Assembly (NCBI GenBank): GCA_963695645.1
Contig: CAVOHC010000007.1
Coordinates: 124,001-188,000 of the forward strand
Length of the DNA stretch: 64,000 nucleotides
Direction of reading: 5' to 3'
From: DATBGO01 sp963695645
Lineage (GTDB): Bacteria; Actinomycetota; Actinomycetes; Streptosporangiales; Streptosporangiaceae
The position numbers were made by a program, and so were the translations under genes. The notes beneath the pieces are model-generated. The model saw nothing but the letters and a program-made list of their open reading frames with translations, was not told the DNA's origin and did not search any database. Below are positions 41,522 through 50,411 of the stretch, piece by piece. Every line of letters starts with the position of its first letter. Position 1 is the first letter of the stretch.

Positions 41522-41989
41522 CTACTCGATGAGCTGCGCAAGGTAGAGCGGCTCGCCGAGCTGGCTGATGAGCCCGAGCTGAGTTTCCAGGTAGTCGATA
41601 TGACTCTCCTCGTCGGTGAGGATCGACTCGAAGATGTTCGCGCTGGTGACGTCGGAGACGCCGCGCATGTACTCGATGCCGTCCCGCAGCCGGCTGACCG
41701 CCTCCGTCTCCACTGCCATGTCCGACTCCAGCATCTGGGTTACTGTCTGGCCGATGCGCAGCGGGAACAGACGCTGGTAATTCGGCAGCCCGGCCAGGAA
41801 CAGGATCCGGTCGGTGAGCACCTCGGCATGACGCATCTCGTCGATCGACTCAGCGCGGGTATGCGCCGCGAGCTTCACCCAGCCGGAGTTCTGCTGTATT
41901 TTTGCGTGCAGGAAATACTGGTTGATGGCCGTGAGTTCAGCGCTGAGCTGCTCGTTCAGGAACTCGAGGACCCGCCTGTCACCCTGCAT
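41522..41989 (-). CDS. bfr: Bacterioferritin
   Basis: The 155-residue ferritin-like protein has the complete dinuclear ferroxidase site: E18, E51, H54, E94, E127 and H130. The haem-ligand methionine is at position 52 (SIDEMRHAE). It assembles into a 24-mer that oxidises Fe(II) and stores it as mineral. The Bfd ferredoxin gene lies 72 bases upstream in the same direction with an iron box before it, so the two are probably one iron-controlled unit for storage and release. Confidence 0.96.
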   Translation of the reverse strand: MQGDRRVLEFLNEQLSAELTAINQYFLHAKIQQNSGWVKLAAHTRAESIDEMRHAEVLTDRILFLAGLPNYQRLFPLRIGQTVTQMLESDMAVETEAVSRLRDGIEYMRGVSDVTSANIFESILTDEESHIDYLETQLGLISQLGEPLYLAQLIE

Positions 41990-42061
41990 CGGCCCACCCT
42001 AGCGGGATCAGCGGCCTTGCCGCCGGTCCGATTACCGAACAAATTGCAGCAAGCGTTCCGG

Positions 42062-42253
42062 TCAGGCCTTCTGCCCGGCCATCGGGCAGCTGCGGCAGTG
42101 CTCGCCGATTAGGGCCTTGATGTGATTCTGGCAGCTCCCGCAGCCGGTGCCGGCGCCCGTCACGCTCCCGACCGCCTCGACGGTCGCCGCCCCCATGCCG
42201 ACCGCAGCGGTCACCTCATCGTCGGTGACGGCGTGACAGATACAAGCAAACAC
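42062..42253 (-). CDS. bfd: Bacterioferritin-associated ferredoxin (Bfd, [2Fe-2S])
   Basis: The 63-residue protein from GTG 42253 has the Bfd cysteine pattern C4-x-C6 (ACICHAV) and C38-x2-C41 (GCGSCQNHI), which binds a [2Fe-2S] cluster. The tail carries two further cysteines (HCRSCP). Bfd passes electrons to bacterioferritin to release stored iron. An IdeR/DtxR-like box lies 34 bases upstream, so expression should depend on iron level. Confidence 0.95.
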   Translation of the reverse strand: MFACICHAVTDDEVTAAVGMGAATVEAVGSVTGAGTGCGSCQNHIKALIGEHCRSCPMAGQKA

Positions 42254-42286
42254 GATCCTCGCCAGTTCTTCTCGTATCCCGCTTAC

Positions 42287-42305
42287 TGAGCTAAGGCTAA
42301 CCTAA
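42287..42305 (-). promoter_or_regulatory. IdeR/DtxR iron box upstream of bfd
   Basis: Read on the minus strand the site is TTAGGTTAGCCTTAGCTCA. It matches the actinobacterial consensus TTAGGTTAGSCTAACCTAA fully in its first twelve bases and in most of the rest. It sits 34 bases before the Bfd start. IdeR-type boxes near storage genes can act as activator or repressor sites. Confidence 0.8.
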
Positions 42306-42445
42306 TCCGGTACTGGCGAAGAAGGTGAGCACGGACCGGGAACGCTGAGACCGGCTGGGCACGTGGTGCTTCTTCGCCGAACTGCAGCAGTGGCTGCGCC
42401 GCCTCCTGCCCAGTTCCGCCGGCCATCAGGGCGCAGGCGGATCGC

Positions 42446-42628
42446 TTACCACAGATCGCCGCCAGTAAGCACGTACAGGAACGGCACAAGCGGGATAATA
42501 CCGAGGATCCCCCACGCCAGCTTCCCGCCCGTCCCCAGGTCGGGCCGGTCGGCGGCCAAGTCGATCCACATCAGCACAACGGCGATGGGATGCAGGAAAC
42601 AGACCAGAATCTCGAGAAGCTTCTTCAT
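42446..42628 (-). CDS. Small two-helix membrane protein
   Basis: The 60-residue product has two hydrophobic helices: LLEILVCFLHPIAVVLMWI and LAWGILGIIPLVPFLYVLT, joined by a short acidic loop (AADRPDLGTGGK). This layout resembles Pmp3-like or PLDc_N-like small membrane proteins. Nothing shows its role. It is a single gene. Confidence 0.6.
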   Translation of the reverse strand: MKKLLEILVCFLHPIAVVLMWIDLAADRPDLGTGGKLAWGILGIIPLVPFLYVLTGGDLW

Positions 42629-42869
42629 CCTCTGAACCTACCCGGACCGGGGCAGGCGGTCCCCGGCCTGCCATCCGGATCGACCCCTCATGGCTCACAG
42701 CGGGCGGCCGCAGCACCTGCCGGCCACCAGAGCACAGTCGAGCACGGTCACAGTCAGCACGGGAAGTCGCCTCCATCCCCGCCCCGGGGGAGATCAGCGG
42801 TTACTGAGGGGCGAGTGCCTCACGACAGCTTGGCACAGCGGGCCGCCGTGCGCCGCTCGTGATCATTCC

Positions 42870-43250
42870 TCAGCCCCTGGGCGTGAACGATGTCGAGCAG
42901 CTGTTTGCCTGATGCCCGCGGACAACCGTGACGTGCACGACAACCCTGTAACCGGGCGTCGCGCCGCTCACGTAGTAGGCGGCGGTGGCGCGGCCTCCAG
43001 AGCCTGCGACGCGGAAGTAGGCACGGTTGACGGTCTTGTAATGAGCCACCGTGAACACCTCGGCGCCGACCGCGGTGCGGACCTTCACATCGGTGGTCGT
43101 GTAGTCAGCCGGGTGGCTGTTGCTCACAGATGCCGTACAGGACTTCAATGCCGCCGTTGCAGCCGGGCCCGCCAGCGCAGGTGCGGCCAGGGCAACGGTG
43201 ATGCCCGCCCCAGCGGCGACGGCGGACATGGTGATCATGCTGGGTTTCAT
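42870..43250 (-). CDS. Small secreted protein, unknown function
   Basis: The 126-residue protein starts at ATG 43250, with GGAGG five bases before it; the frame is open much further upstream but without signal. A signal peptide covers residues 1-27 (ITMSAVAAGAGITVALAAPALA, cut after ALAG or ALA). The mature part has two cysteines (LKSCTASVSN and ANSCSTSFTP) spanning the domain and reads like a small beta-sandwich (YTTTDVKVRTAVGAEVFTVA). I recognise no family. Confidence 0.78.
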   Translation of the reverse strand: MKPSMITMSAVAAGAGITVALAAPALAGPAATAALKSCTASVSNSHPADYTTTDVKVRTAVGAEVFTVAHYKTVNRAYFRVAGSGGRATAAYYVSGATPGYRVVVHVTVVRGHQANSCSTSFTPRG

Positions 43251-43536
43251 CTGGTCCTCCAGTTGGGTGATGGTAGCTTGACGCTCCGCGCGCCGGAGCG
43301 GTTGGCATCCGCGCCGGACGTCCGTGGAAGTGCTCGTTGTGACTCCACGGGTGGCGCGCATTGACCCGCCCCAGCCATCGGCGGGCACTGACCAGGACCG
43401 GATTCCCGCTGTCCCGGACATCCATCCCAGGCAGTCTCACAGGGCGCAGCTGGCACGGCGCGGGCGTTGGGCCATGGTGGCGCAGGCGGTGCCGGGTCAA
43501 CGGCCTGGCGACGGGCTGCGCCTGCCCTGAGGATGG

Positions 43537-44079
43537 TCAGGACCGCCATTTGATAGAGCAGCCCATGCTGGGCCGGTGCGGCTCGGGCACTGGCCAGGCC
43601 AGGGTCAGCTCGATGGCCGCGCGGAGCAGCTCGCCGGTGACCGGCTTGCCGTTGCCGGGTGTGGACTGGTCGAACGCGCCGCGGTAGGCCAGTCGGCGCG
43701 CGCTGTCGTAGAGGAAGAAGTCCGGCGTGCAGACGGCGCGGTAGGCCTGGCCGACCTTCTGGTCGGCGTCGACCAGATACGGGAAATTCCAGCCGGCGCG
43801 CCGGGCCTGCCCGGCAAGCTCGTGCGGCCGGTCATCGGGGTAAGCATCGGCGTCGTTGGTGCAGATGCCCACGACGGCCAGGTCAGGGTAGTGCGACAGC
43901 AGCGTGCCCAGCGCGGTCTCGACGTGGCGGACGTAGGGACAGTGGTTGCACAAGAAGGCAACCAGCAACGCGGGCGCGGCGGTGAAGTCATCGCGGCCTG
44001 TCATTGTGCCGCTGGTGTCGGGGAGGGTGAAGCCGGGCGCCTGGGTGCCGAGCGGGACCATCGACGACGAGACAGCCAT
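43537..44079 (-). CDS. AhpC/TSA-like thioredoxin-fold protein
   Basis: The 180-residue protein has a thioredoxin fold of the redoxin/AhpC-TSA group: VPLGTQAPGFTLPDTSGTMT, FLCNHCPYVRHVETALGTL with a CxxC-like site (CNHC), VGICTNDADAYPDD, and the C-terminal SMGCSIKW. It is the type often annotated as a thioredoxin family or peroxiredoxin-like protein; it probably reduces peroxides or disulfides in the cytosol (no signal peptide). It is a single gene. Confidence 0.88.
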   Translation of the reverse strand: MAVSSSMVPLGTQAPGFTLPDTSGTMTGRDDFTAAPALLVAFLCNHCPYVRHVETALGTLLSHYPDLAVVGICTNDADAYPDDRPHELAGQARRAGWNFPYLVDADQKVGQAYRAVCTPDFFLYDSARRLAYRGAFDQSTPGNGKPVTGELLRAAIELTLAWPVPEPHRPSMGCSIKWRS

Positions 44080-44419
44080 ACCGGAACCTTACCCGCGTCC
44101 CGCGCGGCAGCCTCGCTTGCATCCCTGCCGATCACCTCGATCTGCGCGCAGACGGCACCGTCCAGCCCAGTACCGGCGGAGGTGACCTCTACGAGTCCAT
44201 CCGGTCCGCCGCAGTCAACCAGGCAGTGGAGCAGTTCGCTGCGAGGGTCAGCACTCTCTCCACCGCAACTCATCAGGACTGGCGGCCCGCCCAAGACCCG
44301 TGACCGCTTGATGGAACGCGGGACAACCTCACCACCATCCACCTGCACCAATCATCGGAGGCATCCGGCCCGCCCGGGGCCGCGCGCGTCCGCGGTAGAA
44401 CGGGACCTCAAGCGCCTGC
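44080..44419. other. Intergenic stretch with a possible orphan coding fragment
   Basis: On the plus strand at about 44120-44295 one frame reads DHLDLRADGTVQP, GGGDLYESIRSAAVNQAVEQ, FAARVSTLSTATHQDW before a stop. This has protein-like composition but no start codon or family that I recognise, so it may be the C-terminal stump of a lost gene. Nothing else is visible. Confidence 0.3.
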
Positions 44420-44872
44420 CTACTGGAGCCCGGAACGGACGGACGTGATGCGCTGCGTGTTGAAGCCGAGCCAGTGCATCCGGCCCACGTAGCGCGCGTG
44501 CTCAACCTTGAGGCAGCGGTCCATGATCACCGTTACGCCACCGTCCTCGGCGATCCGCGCGCCGTCGGCGTTGATCACGCCGAACTGGCACCAGAGCACG
44601 CGGGCGTGGATCGCCACCGCCTCCCGCGCGATCCCCGGCAGTGCCTCCGGCGCGCGGAAGACGTTCACGACGTCCACCGGCACGGGTACGTCCAGCAGGC
44701 TCGCGTAGCACGTCTGGCCGAGGATCTCCGTCTCGCGGGGATTCACGGGGATCACGCGGTAGCCGTGCCGCTTGAGGTAGTAGCCAACGAAGTAGCTGGC
44801 CCGCAGATCGTTGCCCGACAGGCCCACGATCGCGATCGTCCTGGCGGTGTGGAGCACACGCTGGATCGTCAT
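44420..44872 (-). CDS. CoA-binding (YccU-like) protein
   Basis: The 150-residue protein is a stand-alone Rossmann-fold CoA_binding_2 domain: TARTIAIVGLSGNDLRASYF, YLKRHGYRVIPVNPRETEIL, VDVVNVFRAPEALPGIAREA, and VLWCQFGVINADGARIAEDG with the conserved Cys-Gln. ATG 44872 with AGGA just before it is preferred to GTG 44902. It is the third gene of the metX-metY operon; this association is common in actinobacteria but its role there is not known. Confidence 0.88.
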   Translation of the reverse strand: MTIQRVLHTARTIAIVGLSGNDLRASYFVGYYLKRHGYRVIPVNPRETEILGQTCYASLLDVPVPVDVVNVFRAPEALPGIAREAVAIHARVLWCQFGVINADGARIAEDGGVTVIMDRCLKVEHARYVGRMHWLGFNTQRITSVRSGLQ

Positions 44873-44909
44873 TGAGTCCTGGTATCGCGCGAGGCCGATC
44901 ACGCCGTAG

Positions 44910-46250
44910 CTACCTTCTTCCCGCTGTCGCGGCGACCCGCGCGAAACCCTGCTCCAGATCCCAGATCAGATCCTCGACGGACTCGGTGCCGACCGACAGC
45001 CGTACCGTCCCTGGCCTGACGCCGGCCGCCCGCAGTTCGTCGTCACCCAGCTGGCGGTGCGTCGTGCTGGCCGGGTGGATGATCAGGCTCTTCGCATCGC
45101 CGACGTTCGCAAGGTGGGACCAGAGCGTCACGCCGCGGATGAGGGTCTGCCCACCGGCCCGGCCACCGGCGCAGTCGAACGAGAACACCGCGCCGGCACC
45201 GCGCGGCAGGTATTTTTCCACGACCGGCCGGTAGCTGCTCCCTGCCAGGCCAGGGTAGGTCACATTCGACGCCAGCTCGTGCGACTCGAGGAACGCCGCG
45301 ACCGCCCGCGCGTTGGCGACGTGACGTTCCATCCGCAGCGACAGCGTCTCGAGCCCCTGCAGGAACAGGAAAGCGTTGAACGGCGCGAGGCTCCCGCCGA
45401 GATCGCGCAGCGTTTCGGCCCGGAGCTTCATCAGATAGCCGTACGTCCCGAACGTCTCGTGGAATTGCAGGCCGTGGTAGGCCGGCGACGGATCCGCGAC
45501 GACGGGAAACCGGCCGTTGGACCAGTTGAACGTGCCCGCCTCGACGACGACGCCGCCGATGCTCGTGCCGTGGCCGCCGATGAATTTGGTCGCCGAGTGG
45601 ATCACGATGTCGGCGCCCCATTCGATCGGGCGGCACAGGTATGGCGTCGCGAACGTGTTGTCCACGATCAGCGGCAGCTCGCGGGAGTGCGCGATGGCCG
45701 CCACAGTCTCGATGTCCAGCACGTTCCCGGCCGGGTTGCCGATCGTCTCGCCGAAGAACGCCTTCGTGTTGGCGCGGACCGCCTTCCGCCACGCAGCCGG
45801 ATCGTCGGGATCGACCCACGTCAGCTCCACGCTCATCTTGCGCAGCAGGTGCTTGAACTGGTTCACCGTCCCGCCGTAGAGCGCCGAGGACGAGACGACG
45901 TGGTCGCCCGGTTGCAGCAGCGTGAAGAGCGCGCCCGCCTGCGCGGCGATCCCGCTGGCGAACGCCACCGCGCCACAGCCGCCCTCGAGGTTCGCCACCC
46001 GCTCCTCGAACACCGCGACCGTCGGGTTCATGATGCGCGAGTACGTGTTCCCGTACTCCTGCAGGTTGAAGTACGCCGCCGCGGATTCCGGGTCCTCGAA
46101 CACGTAGCTGGTCGTCTGGAAGATCGGCACCGCACGTGCGCCCGTGTTCGGATCGGGCCGTTGCCCGGCGTGCAGCTGCCGTGTCTCGAATCCGAATGCG
46201 CGGCCCGCCTCGGCAGGCACAGTCTCGGCAGGGGATGGCTGGTCGGTCAC
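44910..46250 (-). CDS. metY: O-acetylhomoserine sulfhydrylase (MetY)
   Basis: The 446-residue cystathionine gamma-synthase-family PLP enzyme has FETRQLHAGQRPDPNTGARA at the start, NPTVAVFEERVANLEGG, the PLP Asp region in VDNTFATPYLC and the Schiff-base lysine in HSATKFIGGHGTSIGG. It converts O-acetylhomoserine and sulfide to homocysteine and acetate, directly after the MetX reaction. The metX gene lies 38 bases upstream in the same operon, supporting direct sulfhydrylation as the methionine route here. Confidence 0.95.
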   Translation of the reverse strand: MTDQPSPAETVPAEAGRAFGFETRQLHAGQRPDPNTGARAVPIFQTTSYVFEDPESAAAYFNLQEYGNTYSRIMNPTVAVFEERVANLEGGCGAVAFASGIAAQAGALFTLLQPGDHVVSSSALYGGTVNQFKHLLRKMSVELTWVDPDDPAAWRKAVRANTKAFFGETIGNPAGNVLDIETVAAIAHSRELPLIVDNTFATPYLCRPIEWGADIVIHSATKFIGGHGTSIGGVVVEAGTFNWSNGRFPVVADPSPAYHGLQFHETFGTYGYLMKLRAETLRDLGGSLAPFNAFLFLQGLETLSLRMERHVANARAVAAFLESHELASNVTYPGLAGSSYRPVVEKYLPRGAGAVFSFDCAGGRAGGQTLIRGVTLWSHLANVGDAKSLIIHPASTTHRQLGDDELRAAGVRPGTVRLSVGTESVEDLIWDLEQGFARVAATAGRR

Positions 46251-46287
46251 GAAGGCTCCTTTCTCCCGCCCGCCACTATTCCGGGCG

Positions 46288-47517
46288 TCACCCGCCGGCC
46301 CCGCCTTCGGCCTGGCTGCGCTTGCTCAAAAACTGGCGGATTATGGGCGTCTGCCGCGCTTCCTCCAGCAGGAAGCAGTCGTGGCCGTACGGCGCCTCGA
46401 TCACATGGAACTCGGCCGGCTTGCCGAGAGCGCGAAGCGCCTCTGCGAGCTCCCCCGACGCAGACGGCGGGTACAGCCAGTCGGAACTGAACGCGATCAG
46501 CAGCGTCCGCGCCGAAACGCCTTCGAGCGCCTGTGCGAGCGATCCGCCGCCGTGCTGCCGCGCGAGATCGAAATACGTCAGCGCGCGCGACGTGTAGAGA
46601 TAGGTGTTGGCGTCGAAGCGCCTGACGAACGAGTCCGCCTGGTACCGCAGGTAGCTCTCGACCTCGAACTCCGGCTCGGTGATCGTGTAGCGGATGTCGT
46701 CGGCGAACTGCAGCCGCCGGCCGAACTTGTCGTTCAGCGCCCGTGCGGACAGGTACGTGACGTGGCCGACCATCCGCGCCACACCCATGCCGGCATCCGG
46801 CGTGCGGCCCGTGCCGTAGTAGTGGCCGCCTTGCCAGGCCGGGTCGCGCATGATCGCGGCACGCGCGATCGCGTTCCATGCCACGCCCTGCGGGTGGAGG
46901 GCGTGCGTGCTGGCGATCGCCACGACGGCATCGACCTGATCAGGAAACAGGATGGCCCACTCGAACGCCTGCATCCCGCCGAGCGAGCCCCCGGCTACCG
47001 CCGCAAGCCGCTCGATACCGAGTGCGTTCAGGAACGCGCGCTCGGTCCGCACCATGTCCGCGACAGTGATCACGGGGAAGTCCGGCCCGTACGGCTTGCC
47101 CGTCGCCGGGTCGATCGACGACGGCCCCGTCGTCCCGCGGCAGCCGCCGAGCAGGTTCGTGGCGACAACGAAGAAGCGGTCAGTGTCGAACGCCTTGCCG
47201 GGGCCGATCATCCCGTCCCACCAGCCGAGCCCCCTGGGTGCTGCGCCGTCGCGATCGGTGGCCCCGAACCCGTCACGCGTGCTGGATTCGGGCGGCGTCT
47301 TCGCAAAGCCCGCCGCATGGGCGTCGCCGCTGAGCGCATGGCACACCAGGATGACGTTGTCGCGGCGGGGCGAGAGGGCACCGTAGGTCTCGTACGCCAC
47401 GCGAACCGGGTGCAGCTCCCGCCCGCAGTCGAGCCGCACCGGCTGCGGCAGGTCAAGGTACTGTGTTTCGACCGTGCCAACTGAGCCGGCCGCGGGCGTT
47501 GAGGCTGGCTCGGCCAT
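46288..47517 (-). CDS. metX: Homoserine O-acetyltransferase (MetX)
   Basis: The 409-residue alpha/beta hydrolase-fold acyltransferase has the nucleophile elbow GGSLGGMQAFEW, the oxyanion region CHALSGDAHAAG, the catalytic Asp in FSSDWLYPP and His in APYGHDCFLLE. ATG 47517 begins the conserved-length form; the frame is open upstream to 47556. It acetylates homoserine from acetyl-CoA as the first committed methionine step. It is followed by metY and a CoA-binding protein gene. I see no SAM riboswitch in the short leader. Confidence 0.94.
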   Translation of the reverse strand: MAEPASTPAAGSVGTVETQYLDLPQPVRLDCGRELHPVRVAYETYGALSPRRDNVILVCHALSGDAHAAGFAKTPPESSTRDGFGATDRDGAAPRGLGWWDGMIGPGKAFDTDRFFVVATNLLGGCRGTTGPSSIDPATGKPYGPDFPVITVADMVRTERAFLNALGIERLAAVAGGSLGGMQAFEWAILFPDQVDAVVAIASTHALHPQGVAWNAIARAAIMRDPAWQGGHYYGTGRTPDAGMGVARMVGHVTYLSARALNDKFGRRLQFADDIRYTITEPEFEVESYLRYQADSFVRRFDANTYLYTSRALTYFDLARQHGGGSLAQALEGVSARTLLIAFSSDWLYPPSASGELAEALRALGKPAEFHVIEAPYGHDCFLLEEARQTPIIRQFLSKRSQAEGGAGG

Positions 47518-47606
47518 GGGGGCTATGTTAGCCCGGCCCATCCAGTGTATTGTCAACCATCTCCATAGGGAACAACAGGCAAGAGAGCAAAAGGGGGTAT
47601 CGCATC

Positions 47607-48155
47607 ATGACTACAGTCACCAACGGAGTCAACGTACAGGCGCTGCTCGACGCGCGCGAAGTGCTGAAGGGTGCGCCTGAGGCCGCTCAGTTCACCTGGC
47701 GCGCGTCCGCCAAGTGGCAGAGCGGCGTCCATAGCACGATCAAGGTCCAGAGCTTCTTCGGCCTCGGGCAGGAGCAGAGCCACAACGAAGAGTGGACATT
47801 CGAAGCCGACCACCCCGAGGTTTTCGCAGCGGAGGACAACGGCATCACGCCGATCGAGTATCTCCTCGTCGGCCTGGCGAGCTGCCTGACAGGGGGTATC
47901 GCGTCCGTAGCGGAGAACCGCGGCATCCAGCTCCGCTCGGTCGAGTCCACAGTTGAGGGCGGGCACGACATCCGCGGGATCCTCGGCGCCGACAGCGACG
48001 TCCGCAACGGCTTCAACGACATCAAGGTGACGTTCAGCATCGACGCGGACGCGTCGAGGCAGGAGATCGAGGCGCTGGTCGCCCAGTCCCAGAAGCGCTC
48101 CGCCGTATTCGACGCTCTCACCAATCCAACGAACGTCACTGTCGAAGTCGCCTGA
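47607..48155 (+). CDS. OsmC/Ohr-family protein
   Basis: The 182-residue protein starts at ATG 47607 behind AAGGGGG. The fold is OsmC: FTWRASAKWQSGVHSTIKVQ, GITPIEYLLVGLASCLTGGI with the first redox cysteine (ASCL), and RGIQLRSVESTVEGGHDIRG. The second cysteine of classic OsmC/Ohr peroxidases, normally followed by VHPNC or similar, is not seen, so peroxidase activity is uncertain. It is divergent from metX. Its stop is followed at once by a 48-base tandem duplication and an FAD monooxygenase frame. Confidence 0.9.
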   Translation: MTTVTNGVNVQALLDAREVLKGAPEAAQFTWRASAKWQSGVHSTIKVQSFFGLGQEQSHNEEWTFEADHPEVFAAEDNGITPIEYLLVGLASCLTGGIASVAENRGIQLRSVESTVEGGHDIRGILGADSDVRNGFNDIKVTFSIDADASRQEIEALVAQSQKRSAVFDALTNPTNVTVEVA

Positions 48156-48156
48156 C

Positions 48157-48252
48157 CGGCCGCGCGGCGGCTTGCCCGGCGCGCGCGCTCCGGACAGCAC
48201 AGAGCGGCCGCGCGGCGGCTTGCCCGGCGCGCGCGCTCCGGACAGCACAGAG
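48157..48252. repeat. 48-base perfect tandem duplication
   Basis: A 48-base unit beginning CGGCCGCGCGGCGGCTTGCC and ending GGACAGCACAGAG fills 48157-48204 and again 48205-48252 without change. It starts one base after the OsmC stop and ends ten bases before the expected start of the FAD enzyme. The length equals sixteen codons, and the right copy contributes part of the ribosome binding site (AGAGGGG). Confidence 0.97.
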
Positions 48253-48262
48253 GGGCCAAGCC

Positions 48263-49501
48263 ATCGAGCGCACTACCGCGGTTGTCATCGGCGGGGGGCA
48301 CGCGGGCCTCGCCGCGAGCTACTTCCTCAGCGACCGGTCGATCGACCACGTCGTCCTTGAGCGCGGAGAGGTGGCCGACTCCTGGCGGCGCGAACGCTGG
48401 GAGTCCCTGCGGCTGCTCACCCCCAACTGGCAGAGCCGCCTGCCGGGCCTTCGCTATGAAGGCCCGGATCCAGACGGTTACATGACGGTGGCCGAGGTGA
48501 CCGAGTTCATCGAGCATTTCGCCAAGGCCTCGGGGGCTCCGGTCCGGACTGGCGTGAACGTCACGTCGGTGCGACAGGCCGACGATGGATACCGCGTGAC
48601 GACAAGCCACGGCGAGATTCACTCCCGCACCGTGGTCATCGCGAGCGGCGCCTGCAATCAGCCAGCGGTGCCGCCGTTCAGCGATGCGGTGCCGGCGTCC
48701 GTCGCGCAACTGACGCCGCTGCGCTACCGCGACCCCGCTCAGCTACCCGACGGCGGCGTGCTCGTCGTGGGAGCCTCGGCGACCGGCGTGCAGCTGGCCG
48801 CCGAGCTGAGGCGGTCGGGCCGGCCGGTGACTCTCTCGGTGGGGGAGCACGTGCGGTTGCCGCGCACGTACCGCGGGCGCGATGTGCTGTGGTGGATGGA
48901 CGCGTCGGGCGTCTGGGACCAGCGGTACGACGAGGTGGAGGATCTCACCCGGGCCAGGCGGCTGCCGTCGCCTCAGCTGGTCGGGGCCCCTGAGCGGACG
49001 ACGCTGGATCTCAACGCGCTCGCCTCGATGGGCGTTGAGCTGGTGGGCCGCTGGGCGACGGCACGTGACGGCAGCGCGCTGTTTTCCGGTGGCCTGCGCA
49101 ACGTGTTCTCGCTAGCGGACCTCAAGATGGAGCGCCTGCTGGACACGTTCGACGAGTGGGCCAGGACTTCAGGGTATGACGCTGAGGTCGGCCCTGCCGA
49201 GCGCCTGGCGGCGACACGCGTGCCCGAGTCGCCGCGGTTGCAGCTTGACCTGCGAAGCGGCGAGATCCGCACGGTCGTGTGGGCGACGGGTTTCCGGCCC
49301 GACTACGGATGGCTCGACGTGCCGGTGGTCGACGCGAAGGGCCAGCTGAAACACGAGGGCGGTGTGGTCGACAGCCCGGGACTGTACGCCCTGGGGCTGC
49401 CCGTGCTGCGGCGGCGCAAGTCCACGTTCATCTGCGGTATCGAGGACGACGCGCGTGAGGTGATCGATCACCTCGCGCGTTACCTGGCCGTGCGCCGGTG
49501 A
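48263..49501 (+). CDS. Flavin-containing monooxygenase-like FAD/NAD(P) oxidoreductase with non-standard start
   Basis: The protein fits FAD-dependent monooxygenases of the CzcO/YHS type: TTAVVIGGGHAGLAASYFL (FAD-binding GxGxxG), SWRRERWESLRLLTPNWQSR, an NAD(P) motif VLVVGASATGVQLAAEL and a late ATGFRPDY. The Rossmann motif lies upstream of the first standard start codon (GTG at 48371). At the expected start, 48263, the codon is ATC, seven bases after AGAGGGG, and no ATG, GTG or TTG occurs in frame between the OsmC stop and that point. Either AUC is used or the start codon has mutated. A product from 48371 would lack FAD binding. Confidence 0.82.
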   Translation: MERTTAVVIGGGHAGLAASYFLSDRSIDHVVLERGEVADSWRRERWESLRLLTPNWQSRLPGLRYEGPDPDGYMTVAEVTEFIEHFAKASGAPVRTGVNVTSVRQADDGYRVTTSHGEIHSRTVVIASGACNQPAVPPFSDAVPASVAQLTPLRYRDPAQLPDGGVLVVGASATGVQLAAELRRSGRPVTLSVGEHVRLPRTYRGRDVLWWMDASGVWDQRYDEVEDLTRARRLPSPQLVGAPERTTLDLNALASMGVELVGRWATARDGSALFSGGLRNVFSLADLKMERLLDTFDEWARTSGYDAEVGPAERLAATRVPESPRLQLDLRSGEIRTVVWATGFRPDYGWLDVPVVDAKGQLKHEGGVVDSPGLYALGLPVLRRRKSTFICGIEDDAREVIDHLARYLAVRR

Positions 49502-49635
49502 TCCCGCCCCCGGCAGGTGGATCCAGTTCTCGGCGGGATAGCAGATGACGCCGGTTCACCCAGTGGCCGTGGCTGGTGTGATCGTCGATCGTTTCCCGGT
49601 CAGGATGGTGTCAACGGCCATTGTCAACGCTCCGG

Positions 49636-50382
49636 TCAGCTCATGGTGAGGCCGCCGCTGACGCTGACGGTTTGTCCGGTGATGAAGGCAGCCTCCTCCG
49701 AAGCGAAGAAGGCGACCGCGTTGGCAAGATCGCCTGGCTGGCCCAGGCGGCGGAAGGGGATGGCTTTGGTCAGCGACTCCCGCAGCTTCGGGTTATCGCC
49801 GCCCATCGAGGCGAACAACGCGGTGTCGGTCGGTCCCGGGCACACGCAGTTGGCGTTGACCTTGTAGCGGGCCATCTCGCGAGCGATCGCCTTGGTGAAG
49901 GCGATCACGCCGCCCTTGGCCGCCGAGTACACCGCCTCACCGGACGAGCCGACCCGCCCGGCGTCGGAGCCGATGTTCACCACCGATCCGAAGCCCTGCT
50001 CGGCCATGATCGGGAGGATGGCTTTCGAAGTGTTCAGGACGCCGTACAGGTTGATCTGGATGACCCGGTCCCAGTCGGCGGGGTCGGAGTCGACAAACGG
50101 GACGGCCTTGTCCCAGCCGGCGTTGTTGACCAGCACGTCGATCCGCCCGAACCGGCTCCGCACCTGTTCTGTCACGGTGCGGACGGAGTCCCGTGACGTG
50201 ACGTCGGCGTGCATCCCGATCGCTGACCCGCCGATCGCCTGAGCGGTGTCCCTGGCAGCGGGTTCGTTTATGTCGGTCACGACAACCGTGGCGCCCTCCA
50301 ATGCGAGCTTTTCAGCGATGGCCCTGCCGATGCCTTGACCGGCACCGGTAACGATCACGATCTTGTTGTCCAGCCTTCCCAC
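49636..50382 (-). CDS. SDR-family NAD(P)-dependent oxidoreductase (BadH-like)
   Basis: The 248-residue classical short-chain dehydrogenase has the cofactor motif TGAGQGIG, NNAG (LVNNAGWDK), the catalytic Ser (NIGSDAG), Tyr and Lys (YSAAKGG) and PGPTDT. It ends GQTVSVSGG. The Asp after the second strand (VTDINEP) favours NAD. Sequence feel and the neighbouring acyl-CoA dehydrogenase suggest 2-hydroxycyclohexanecarboxyl-CoA dehydrogenase or a similar 3-hydroxyacyl-CoA enzyme. It follows the dehydrogenase gene by 29 bases in one operon. Confidence 0.88.
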   Translation of the reverse strand: MGRLDNKIVIVTGAGQGIGRAIAEKLALEGATVVVTDINEPAARDTAQAIGGSAIGMHADVTSRDSVRTVTEQVRSRFGRIDVLVNNAGWDKAVPFVDSDPADWDRVIQINLYGVLNTSKAILPIMAEQGFGSVVNIGSDAGRVGSSGEAVYSAAKGGVIAFTKAIAREMARYKVNANCVCPGPTDTALFASMGGDNPKLRESLTKAIPFRRLGQPGDLANAVAFFASEEAAFITGQTVSVSGGLTMS

Positions 50383-50411
50383 TGCTGCCGCCTTTCGAGG
50401 TCGTTACCGGG

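Noticed and set aside
45057..46490. A 477-residue plus-strand frame across metY
   Set aside because: metY on the other strand has complete PLP-enzyme motifs; this frame is an antisense shadow.
47518..47606. SAM or other methionine riboswitch ahead of metX
   Set aside because: The leader between the divergent metX and OsmC genes is under 100 bases and shows no S-box or SAM-II core that I can recognise.
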